A stretch of DNA of 12,762 nt from an uncultured Clostridia bacterium (GTDB taxonomy: Bacteria; Bacillota; Clostridia; Oscillospirales; Butyricicoccaceae). The notes beneath the pieces were generated by a model, which had not been told where the DNA came from, made no database searches, and saw nothing but the letters and a program-made list of their open reading frames with translations. Positions within the stretch are counted from its first letter, which is position 1, and the number at the start of each line of letters is the position of its first letter. Of the stretch, positions 7,840 through 12,762 are shown piece by piece. A program made the translations under genes and the position numbers. The DNA is taken from NCBI GenBank assembly GCA_910586575.1, contig CAJUJQ010000091.1, positions 1 to 12,762 on the forward strand, read 5' to 3'.

Positions 7840-8441
7840 AGGTGAAAATCTGCGGCCTGAGCCGCCCCGAGGATATCGCCGCCGTAAACACGGCACAGCC
7901 CGATTACTGTGGCTTCATTATCGATTTTCCGAAAAGCCGCCGCAGTATCCCCTGGCAGGAGCTTCCTAAACTGCGGAAGCTGGTCAGCCCGAACATTGGC
8001 GCGGTGGGTGTATTTGTCGATGCCTATATCCCGATGGCCGCCGATCTTGCGAACCGTTATGCGCTTGACGCCGTGCAGCTGCACGGGCACGAGCCGAATT
8101 CCGAAATCGATTGGCTGCGGGAACGGACGAAGGTACCAATCTGGAAAGCCTTTCAAGTGAAATCAGAAGAAACCATCGGCTTCGCGAACCGGAGCCACGC
8201 CGATTTTGTCCTTCTTGACGCGGGACAGGGCGGCGGCACGGCGTTCGACTGGTCGCTGCTGGACGCCATGGAGCGCCCGTTTGCCCTCGCCGGGGGGCTG
8301 TCCGCCGAAAATATCCCCATAGCATTACAGACGAAAGCCGTCCTGCTGGACGTTTCCAGCGGCGCGGAAACCGGCGGGTATAAAGACCCGGAAAAAATCC
8401 AAACCATTGTTTCCATGATTAAAGGAGTTTCACATGTCTAA
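7836..8441 (+). CDS. trpF: Phosphoribosylanthranilate isomerase
   Basis: Amadori isomerase that turns phosphoribosylanthranilate into the substrate of TrpC. The 201-residue TIM barrel has the N-terminal VKICGL motif with the general base C6. D128 in VLLDAGQGGGTAFDW fits the general acid of characterised TrpF enzymes. VQLHG (80-84) and LAGGLSAENI (151-160) are the usual later motifs. The start is GTG, overlapping the trpC stop as GTGA, with GGGAGG (7823-7828) 7 nt upstream; there is no ATG near the N-terminus. This is the only trp gene in the operon with a GTG start. Its 3' end overlaps trpB by 8 bp. Confidence 0.95.
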   Translation: MKVKICGLSRPEDIAAVNTAQPDYCGFIIDFPKSRRSIPWQELPKLRKLVSPNIGAVGVFVDAYIPMAADLANRYALDAVQLHGHEPNSEIDWLRERTKVPIWKAFQVKSEETIGFANRSHADFVLLDAGQGGGTAFDWSLLDAMERPFALAGGLSAENIPIALQTKAVLLDVSSGAETGGYKDPEKIQTIVSMIKGVSHV

Positions 8442-9618
8442 AGGACGTTTTGGCATTCACGGCGGGCAATACATGCCTGAAACGCTGATGAATGCGGTTA
8501 TTGAGCTGGAAGATGCGTATCTCCGGTTCAAAGATGACCCCGAATTCAACGCGGAGCTGACGCGCCTGCTGAACGAATACGCCGGGCGGCCATCGCTGCT
8601 GTACTATGCGGAGAAAATGACCCGCGACCTGGGCGGCGCGAAAATCTACCTCAAGCGCGAGGATTTGAACCATACCGGCTCCCATAAAATCAACAATGTA
8701 CTCGGTCAGGCATTGCTTGCCAAGCGCATGGGCAAAACCCGCGTGATTGCGGAAACCGGCGCGGGGCAGCACGGCGTTGCCACCGCCACCGCCTCCGCCC
8801 TGCTCGGGCTGGAATGCGAGGTTTTCATGGGGCGCGAGGATACCGTGCGGCAGGCGCTAAACGTATACCGCATGCGCCTGCTCGGCGCGGTCGTGCACCC
8901 GGTGGACAGCGGCGCGGGCACGCTCAAGGACGCCGTTTCGGAAACCATGCGCGAGTGGACGAGCCGCATGAATGACACCCATTATATCCTTGGCTCGGTG
9001 ATGGGTCCGCACCCGTTCCCGATTATGGTGCGTGATTTCCAGGCGGTCATTTCAAAGGAAATCAAGGCGCAGCTGCTGGAAAAGGAAGGCAGGCTCCCCG
9101 ACGCGGTGCTCGCATGCGTCGGCGGCGGCTCGAACGCCATGGGTGCGTTTTACAATTTCATTGAGGACAAATCGGTGCGGCTGATCGGCTGTGAAGCGGC
9201 AGGGCGCGGCATTGATACCCCGGAGACCGCCGCGACAATTGCCACCGGGCGGCTGGGCATTTTCCACGGCATGAAATCCTATTTCTGCCAGGATGAATAT
9301 GGGCAGATTGCGCCGGTTTATTCCATCTCGGCAGGGCTGGACTACCCAGGCATCGGCCCCGAGCACGCTTATTTACACGACATCGGGCGCGCGGAATATG
9401 TCGCCGTCACCGACGATGAGGCGGTTTGCGCGTTTGAGTACCTAAGCCGGATGGAAGGCATTATCCCGGCTATCGAGTCGGCGCACGCGGTCGCTTACGC
9501 GCAGAAGCTTGCGCCCACTATGCGGAAAGACCAGATTATCGTCATCAATATTTCGGGCCGCGGGGACAAGGACTGCGCGGCAATCGCACGCTACCGCGGG
9601 GAGGATATCCATGAGTAA
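8434..9618 (+). CDS. trpB: Tryptophan synthase beta chain
   Basis: PLP enzyme that condenses indole with L-serine to give tryptophan, working in the alpha2-beta2 complex with TrpA. The 394 residues fit the TrpB1 class that pairs with TrpA. The PLP lysine is K85 in NHTGSHKINN (79-88), E107 in AETGAGQHG (106-114) is the catalytic glutamate, and GGGSNA (230-235) binds the PLP phosphate. GRFGIHGGQYMPETL at the N-terminus is the usual TrpB1 opening. AAAGGAG (8421-8427) is 6 nt before the ATG, which lies within the end of trpF (8-bp overlap). Confidence 0.98.
   Translation: MSKGRFGIHGGQYMPETLMNAVIELEDAYLRFKDDPEFNAELTRLLNEYAGRPSLLYYAEKMTRDLGGAKIYLKREDLNHTGSHKINNVLGQALLAKRMGKTRVIAETGAGQHGVATATASALLGLECEVFMGREDTVRQALNVYRMRLLGAVVHPVDSGAGTLKDAVSETMREWTSRMNDTHYILGSVMGPHPFPIMVRDFQAVISKEIKAQLLEKEGRLPDAVLACVGGGSNAMGAFYNFIEDKSVRLIGCEAAGRGIDTPETAATIATGRLGIFHGMKSYFCQDEYGQIAPVYSISAGLDYPGIGPEHAYLHDIGRAEYVAVTDDEAVCAFEYLSRMEGIIPAIESAHAVAYAQKLAPTMRKDQIIVINISGRGDKDCAAIARYRGEDIHE
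9598..9604 (+). promoter_or_regulatory. Ribosome binding site fixing the trpA start
   Basis: GGGGAGG lies 6 nt before the ATG at 9611, inside the last codons of trpB. The frame is open up to 9509, but those extra residues do not resemble TrpA, so the 9611 start is preferred. Confidence 0.85.
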
Positions 9619-10381
9619 CATTGCAAAAGCCTTTGCTTCCGGCAAAGCGTTCATCCCGTTTGTCACCTGCGGCGACCCTTCCCTTGCCGTCACCGAGCGT
9701 TTAATCTGCGCAATGGCGGACGCAGGCGCGGACTTGATTGAGCTGGGCATCCCTTTCTCCGACCCGACCGCCGAAGGGCCGGTCATTCAGGCGGGCAGCG
9801 AACGCGCCCTCGCGAACGGCGCGACCACCAATAAAATTTTCGAGATGGTCAGGCGCGTCCGTGCAAAGACCGATATCCCGATGGTATTCATGACCTATGC
9901 CAACGTCATTTTCTCTTACGGCGCGGAACGGTTCATCCGTACCAGCGCGGAAATCGGCATGGACGGGCTGATCCTCCCCGACCTGCCGTTTGAGGAAAAG
10001 GGCGAGTTTGGCCCGCTCTGCAAGCAGTACGGGCTGGACCTGGTTTCGCTGATTGCGCCGACCTCCAAAGACCGTATCCGTACCATTGCCCGCGAAGCGG
10101 AGGGCTTTGTTTACTGCGTTTCCTCCCTGGGGGTGACCGGTATCCGTACCAATATTACGACGGATATCGCCGCCATGGTGCGGCTGGTCAAGTCTGAAAA
10201 GGATATCCCCTGCGCGGTCGGCTTCGGTATCTCTACCCCGGCGCAGGCCGCCAAAATGTCCGCCCAGTCGGACGGCGCAATTGTCGGCAGCGCGATTGTC
10301 AAGCTGTGCGCGCAATACGGCGAGGACTGTGTCCCGCATGTCGCGGAGTACGTCAAGGGCATGAAAGCGGCGGTTTCGTAA
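9611..10381 (+). CDS. trpA: Tryptophan synthase alpha chain
   Basis: Splits indole-3-glycerol phosphate into indole and glyceraldehyde 3-phosphate and passes indole to TrpB. From the chosen ATG it is 256 residues. FIPFVTCGDPS (14-24) opens the barrel. IELGIPFSDPTAEGPVIQ (43-60) carries the catalytic E44, equivalent to E49 of the Salmonella enzyme. The residue matching Salmonella D60 is E55, because the family motif SDPxADGP reads SDPTAEGP here; this carboxylate is conserved in charge but longer. SSLGVTG and VGFGIS, the phosphate-binding loops, follow. It overlaps trpB by 8 bp and is the last gene of the operon, followed by a strong terminator. Confidence 0.97.
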   Translation: MSNIAKAFASGKAFIPFVTCGDPSLAVTERLICAMADAGADLIELGIPFSDPTAEGPVIQAGSERALANGATTNKIFEMVRRVRAKTDIPMVFMTYANVIFSYGAERFIRTSAEIGMDGLILPDLPFEEKGEFGPLCKQYGLDLVSLIAPTSKDRIRTIAREAEGFVYCVSSLGVTGIRTNITTDIAAMVRLVKSEKDIPCAVGFGISTPAQAAKMSAQSDGAIVGSAIVKLCAQYGEDCVPHVAEYVKGMKAAVS

Positions 10382-10404
10382 ACGGACGCTTTCCCGCAGG
10401 CTGC

Positions 10405-10446
10405 AAAACAGGACAGCGAAGGAACCCCCCTGCTGTCCTGTTTTTT
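10405..10446 (+). terminator. Intrinsic terminator of the trp operon
   Basis: CAGGACAGC (10409-10417) pairs perfectly with GCTGTCCTG (10432-10440), and flanking AAAA/TTTT extends the stem to 13 bp. The loop is 14 nt and a run of six Ts (10441-10446) follows. It begins 23 bp past the trpA stop. The sequence CTGTCCTGTT recurs just downstream at 10448-10457, without a partner arm of its own. Confidence 0.95.
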
Positions 10447-10556
10447 ACTGTCCTGTTGTATGGAGCACCTGAAAGGAAAACCTGATTGGTATTCTCTCTG
10501 ATATGGCCGGCTTTATTTCTGTATGCAAATTATAAAGAATATTTTGCAATATATAC

Positions 10557-10585
10557 TTGACATTCTATAAGATATAATGTATACT
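10557..10585 (+). promoter_or_regulatory. Predicted sigma-A promoter of the XRE/membrane-protein unit
   Basis: A consensus TTGACA (10557-10562), a 17-bp spacer and TATACT (10580-10585) lie in an A/T-rich stretch, with transcription expected near 10592. A TATAAT at 10573-10578 lies only 10 bp from the -35 and is unlikely to pair with it. Confidence 0.8.
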
Positions 10586-10591
10586 CATATC
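10571..10591. promoter_or_regulatory. Possible operator dyad over the -10 box
   Basis: GATAT (10571-10575) and ATATC (10587-10591) form inverted arms around GTATAC (10579-10584), covering the -10 box. The dyad is imperfect by one base of offset. Its position would suit self-repression by the XRE protein encoded next door. A/T-rich promoters often contain such arms by chance, so this is only a candidate. Confidence 0.3.
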
Positions 10592-10610
10592 ATCAAGACG
10601 AGGTGGGAAG

Positions 10611-10805
10611 GTGAAAAACAAGAAGCTGAAAATGGCGCGCGTGGAGCACGACCTTTCGCAGGCACAGCTGGCCAAGGCGGTCGGCGTCACACGGCAGACC
10701 ATTGGCCTGATCGAAGCGGGTGGCTACAACCCGACACTCAAGCTGTGCATCCAAATCTGCAAGGTACTGGGAAAAACCCTGGACGAATTATTTTGGGAGG
10801 AATGA
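10611..10805 (+). CDS. Small XRE/Cro-type DNA-binding regulator
   Basis: A 64-residue cytoplasmic protein that is almost only one helix-turn-helix domain (HTH_3 type). LSQAQLAKAVGVTRQTI (15-31) holds the two DNA-reading helices, with recognition helix near 27-36, followed by IEAGGYNPTLKLCIQICK and the typical closing KTLDELFWEE. The start is GTG with GAGGTGG (10600-10606) just upstream; the ATG seven codons in (10632) lacks a comparable ribosome binding site. Its stop lies 4 bp before the start of the membrane-protein gene, whose ribosome binding site is inside this ORF, so the two are almost certainly cotranscribed. Small regulators of this type often control their own operon; the target here is unknown. 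Confidence 0.9.
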   Translation: MKNKKLKMARVEHDLSQAQLAKAVGVTRQTIGLIEAGGYNPTLKLCIQICKVLGKTLDELFWEE

Positions 10806-10809
10806 TGAA

Positions 10810-11322
10810 ATGAGAAACCCTTTTAATGCCGCGAAAGACGAACGCATACAGGCCGAGCTGAACAGCATTTACCGCATTGGTTATCTTGTCCTGATGTTCG
10901 GCATCCTGTTCGATTTATTCCTGCAATATGTCCCGACGCTTGGGGCTGAGAATGTCTCTGTCCGGCCGGTGGAGTTTGCGGTATTTTTGGTGGCAAATAT
11001 CCTTTGCTTAGTTCTGATGGTCCGCAAGGGCATCAGCGACGACGACTCCCGCTACGCGGAAGCCGACAGCTTCCCGCGCGGATACTACATCCGCGTTTCC
11101 CTGCTCGGCGCGTTGATAGCCTCTGTCCTTTTCGGCGCGATTCAGGTATACCGGTTTTCTGAAATCGGCCTTACGGATACCGTGCTGGTTGTCCTGATTA
11201 CCACCGCTTCCATCTTCATTTTTACCGCACCCACGATCTTTGGCGTGCAATATTTCTGCTACCGCCTTGCGAAAAAACGCCGCGACAAGATGGAACAAAC
11301 CTACAATGACGATGAAAAATAA
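10810..11322 (+). CDS. Four-helix membrane protein of unknown function
   Basis: 170 residues with four likely membrane helices (about 21-41, 54-72, 94-113 and 122-148), a charged N-terminus beginning MRNPFNAAKDERIQAE, an acidic loop (DDDSRYAEAD, 77-86) between helices 2 and 3, and a basic then acidic cytoplasmic tail (KKRRDKMEQ and NDDEK). No enzyme or transporter motif is seen. GGGAGG (10795-10800) is 9 nt before the ATG. It resembles membrane proteins of unknown function found beside small XRE regulators in Clostridia (perhaps the DUF6773 group, a recollection I could not test). The pairing suggests that the membrane protein and regulator serve one response, but the direction of any signal cannot be read from the sequence. 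Confidence 0.85.
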   Translation: MRNPFNAAKDERIQAELNSIYRIGYLVLMFGILFDLFLQYVPTLGAENVSVRPVEFAVFLVANILCLVLMVRKGISDDDSRYAEADSFPRGYYIRVSLLGALIASVLFGAIQVYRFSEIGLTDTVLVVLITTASIFIFTAPTIFGVQYFCYRLAKKRRDKMEQTYNDDEK

Positions 11323-11327
11323 ACCAC

Positions 11328-11358
11328 GTGCCGGTAAGGGCTTCTCCCCTGCCGGCAC
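11328..11358. terminator. Hairpin between convergent genes, likely bidirectional terminator
   Basis: GTGCCGG (11328-11334) pairs with CCGGCAC (11352-11358), and an inner AGGG/CCCT can extend the stem past a small bulge. On the plus strand it is followed by TTCTCTTATT; on the minus strand by GTGGTTTATTTTT. It lies between the stops of the membrane-protein gene (11322) and the TtcA-type gene (11364), so it can serve both. Confidence 0.7.
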
Positions 11359-11363
11359 TTCTC

Positions 11364-12167
11364 TTATTCCCCGAACACGTCCAGGAAGCTGTGCGCCCCT
11401 GCCGCGTCGCGCCAGCCGAGCACTTTACGGGTATCGACCGACTTAACCGCGTTCAGGATATTCTTTTCAATTTGCGGATTTTCTGCCGCCAGCTTCGCAA
11501 TCAACGCCTTGACTTCGGCGCGCTTAGTATCCTGATCCCGCTGCGCCGCCGGGCAGCCGCACGGCTCGAACGTCAGCCCGCTTGCCGCCGTCCAATCCTG
11601 CACCGCACGTTCCCGTACCAAGTACATTGGACGAATCAGCTCCATCCCCGGATAATGCTTGCTGTTCAGGCGAGGCAGCATGGCCTGCACCTGACCGCCG
11701 TACAGCAGCCCCATGAGCACGCTTTCCACCGCGTCGTCAAAGTGATGCCCCAGCGCAATTTTTGTGCAGCCCAGCCGCTGTGCTTCGGCATACAGGTGCC
11801 CGCGCCGCATTTTGGCGCACAGGAAGCACGGGTGCCCCGGCGCGTGGTTCCCGACGACACGCAGGACGTTGGTCTCAAACACGTGCAGCGGAAGCCCTAG
11901 CCGCGCGGCGTTGTCCTCAATTTTCCGGCGGTGCTCCGGCGTATAGCCCGGGTCCATCGCCAGGAAAGCCAGCTCGAGCGGAAGCTCCCGCGACAGGTCG
12001 CGCAGCAGCAGCGCCAGCAGCATGGAATCCTTCCCGCCCGAAATGCAGGCAGCAACCCGGTCGCCTTCCCTCAAAAGCCGGTACTCCGACACCGCCTGCC
12101 GGAAAGGTTTGCGCAGTGTCCGCGCAAACTCGGTATGTAACAGCTGTTCCGCTGTGCAGTCATCCAT
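11364..12167 (-). CDS. ttcA: TtcA-type PP-loop tRNA thiolation protein
   Basis: A 267-residue cytoplasmic ATP-pyrophosphatase of the TtcA/TtuA family. Characterised TtcA makes 2-thiocytidine at tRNA position 32 with an oxygen-sensitive [4Fe-4S] cluster. SGGKDS (43-48) is the PP-loop. CFLC (C114 and C117) corresponds to the cluster-binding C122/C125 pair of E. coli TtcA, and a third ligand is likely C203 or C205 in EPCGCP. ALGHHFDDAVES (138-149) is the usual family motif. The ATG is preceded by AGAGGG, a moderate ribosome binding site. It is transcribed alone, towards the membrane-protein gene. Anaerobic Firmicutes often carry several TtcA-like paralogues, so the family is certain but the modified base is not. 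Confidence 0.85.
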   Translation of the reverse strand: MDDCTAEQLLHTEFARTLRKPFRQAVSEYRLLREGDRVAACISGGKDSMLLALLLRDLSRELPLELAFLAMDPGYTPEHRRKIEDNAARLGLPLHVFETNVLRVVGNHAPGHPCFLCAKMRRGHLYAEAQRLGCTKIALGHHFDDAVESVLMGLLYGGQVQAMLPRLNSKHYPGMELIRPMYLVRERAVQDWTAASGLTFEPCGCPAAQRDQDTKRAEVKALIAKLAAENPQIEKNILNAVKSVDTRKVLGWRDAAGAHSFLDVFGE

Positions 12168-12190
12168 AATAAACCCTCTTTTTCGTATAT

Positions 12191-12236
12191 AGTATACAAA
12201 AATGTTTCTATATAATTAGTGATATTATCCAGTTAA
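12191..12236 (-). promoter_or_regulatory. Tentative promoter region of the TtcA-type gene
   Basis: Two readings are possible on the minus strand. One is TTAACT (12231-12236), a 16-bp spacer and TATATA (12209-12214). The other is TATACT (12191-12196), which has no good -35. A perfect GTATA-TAG-TATAC dyad (12185-12197) overlaps the second -10 and could be an operator or chance. Confidence 0.4.
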
Positions 12237-12240
12237 ACGC

Positions 12241-12269
12241 TTGCGTAATCCTCTCCGGTGCGGTACAAT
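12241..12269 (+). promoter_or_regulatory. Predicted promoter of the 29-codon gene
   Basis: TTGCGT (12241-12246), a 17-bp spacer and TACAAT (12264-12269, one mismatch from TATAAT). It faces away from the TtcA-type gene's promoter. The -35 box matches only in its TTG half. Confidence 0.55.
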
Positions 12270-12309
12270 AGGGGTATCCAAAAATCCAACCAAACCGAGG
12301 TGCAAAAAG

Positions 12310-12399
12310 ATGTTCCGTTTGATTTCCCCCGATGTCATAGACGCCGAGCTTGCTGTCCAAAACGCAATGTTGCGCCTGTACGGCAAGAAAACCAAGTAA
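12310..12399 (+). CDS. Unrecognised 29-residue small protein
   Basis: The ORF starts MFRLISPDVIDAELAVQN and ends AMLRLYGKKTK, followed by TAA. GAGGTG (12297-12302) lies 7 nt before the ATG. A promoter (12241-12269) precedes it and a strong terminator begins 21 bp after the stop, so this is a complete expression unit sized for this one ORF. Nineteen of 28 codons after the start end in G or C, in line with the neighbouring genes. The middle (about 8-24) could form an amphipathic helix with an acidic first half and a basic tail (KKTK); there is no signal peptide and no membrane segment. I do not recognise it. The alternative is a small regulatory RNA whose ORF is incidental, but the ribosome binding site argues for translation. 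Confidence 0.6.
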   Translation: MFRLISPDVIDAELAVQNAMLRLYGKKTK

Positions 12400-12420
12400 T
12401 CCATTCTTTTCTATTTGACC

Positions 12421-12451
12421 AAGCGCCCCTTCTTGCTAAGGGGCGCTTTTT
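12421..12451 (+). terminator. Strong intrinsic terminator after the 29-codon gene
   Basis: AAGCGCCCCTT (12421-12431) pairs perfectly with AAGGGGCGCTT (12438-12448) around a 6-nt loop, and the T-run continues to 12451. The minus-strand gene ending at 12450 converges on it, but on that strand the stem is followed by GGTCAAAT, so efficient termination is expected only for plus-strand transcripts. Confidence 0.92.
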
Positions 12452-12762
12452 ATGCTTTCACGGAAAGGATGGATACACGCTCCTCCCCCGTCTCCTCATT
12501 CACCAGGGAAAGCAACAGCCGGGCGGCATTTTCCGCGTCGGTATACGCGTAGCGAATGACGAAACCCTTTGGGATCTCCGGCTGAAAGCATTCCGGCTCC
12601 GGTTCGCCGGGTGTCAGCAGGAGCAGCGGCTCCGCTGTGCCACGCCGATAAAATGTATACAGCGGCTTATCTGATGGGTCGTCGCTTGCAGTCGAGCAGC
12701 CTGTCAGCGCTTCCACCGGCGTCCCGTCCAGCCGAAACGCGCACCCTTCCCCCGAAAAATTT
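12450..12762 (-). CDS. Partial protein of unknown function (C-terminal part)
   Basis: The frame is open from the right edge of the window to a TAA at 12450-12452, giving at least 104 residues of the C-terminus. A GTG at 12716 could be read as a start, but it has no ribosome binding site and the frame continues upstream without a stop, so the gene most likely begins outside the window. The visible part is rich in acidic residues and proline (TPGEPEPECFQPEIPKG), with a DAENAARLLLSLVNEETGEE stretch that could form a helix near the end. No membrane segment or known motif is seen. It converges on the 29-codon gene. Confidence 0.65.
   Translation of the reverse strand, partial: NFSGEGCAFRLDGTPVEALTGCSTASDDPSDKPLYTFYRRGTAEPLLLLTPGEPEPECFQPEIPKGFVIRYAYTDAENAARLLLSLVNEETGEERVSILSVKA

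Noticed and set aside
10460..10501. A 13-codon ORF (MEHLKGKPDWYSL) after the trp terminator
   Set aside because: No ribosome binding site and no promoter between it and the terminator; it is probably chance.
10573..10578. TATAAT as the -10 box of the XRE promoter
   Set aside because: It lies only 10 bp from the TTGACA, too close for sigma-A; TATACT at 10580-10585 gives the 17-bp spacing.
12258..12674. A 138-codon plus-strand frame across the small gene, the terminator and the partial minus-strand gene
   Set aside because: It would be translated through a strong intrinsic terminator, lacks a ribosome binding site, and its sequence has no family-like pattern; the 29-codon frame fits the signals better.
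1..12762. CRISPR arrays, tRNA or rRNA genes, insertion sequences and phage or defence genes
   Set aside because: Looked for by eye on both strands. No direct-repeat/spacer pattern, cloverleaf, transposase or defence-related protein was found; the only repeats are the palindromes near 79-158.

Overview
The window looks like a chromosomal piece of a GC-rich low-GC-phylum relative: an anaerobic Clostridia-class Firmicute, probably of the Oscillospiraceae/Ruminococcaceae type. The clues are strong AGGAGG ribosome binding sites, sigma-A promoters with 17-bp spacers, a tRNA-sensing T-box leader in front of the tryptophan genes, a clostridial-style glgBA pair, and a short GTCCAG-GGGGC-type palindromic intergenic repeat. 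The assignment below class level is inference; no rRNA or other marker gene is present.

Layout. 1-180: non-coding, with a perfect A/T palindrome and a 28-bp-period tandem pair of GC-rich palindromes. 181-3449 (minus strand): a two-gene glycogen operon, glgB then glgA, with a 4-bp overlap and its own promoter near 3549-3577. 3450-3980: a divergent control region holding the glg promoter, the trp promoter (TTGACA-17-TATACT) and a complete T-box riboswitch with UGG (Trp) specifier and intrinsic terminator. 3981-10381 (plus strand): a complete, tightly coupled trpE-G-D-C-F-B-A operon ending in a strong terminator. 10557-11322: a small module of its own, an XRE-family repressor-like protein plus a four-helix membrane protein, behind a strong promoter. 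11364-12167 (minus strand): a TtcA-type PP-loop tRNA thiolation protein. 12241-12451: a compact expression unit (promoter, ribosome binding site, 29-codon ORF, terminator) for an unrecognised small protein. 12450-end (minus strand): the C-terminal part of an unrecognised protein that runs off the window.

How the genes work together. The seven trp products convert chorismate to tryptophan: TrpE/TrpG make anthranilate, TrpD adds phosphoribose, TrpF isomerises, TrpC forms indole-3-glycerol phosphate and TrpA/TrpB finish the pathway. Control appears two-layered: uncharged tRNA-Trp relieves termination at the T-box, and tryptophan probably inhibits TrpE through its LLES motif. GlgA extends alpha-1,4-glucan from ADP-glucose and GlgB adds alpha-1,6 branches; the ADP-glucose pyrophosphorylase genes are not in this window.

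Most of the window is well-understood metabolism. The least explained parts are the 29-codon gene, the XRE/membrane-protein pair, the composite palindromic repeat after glgA, and the truncated ORF at the right edge.
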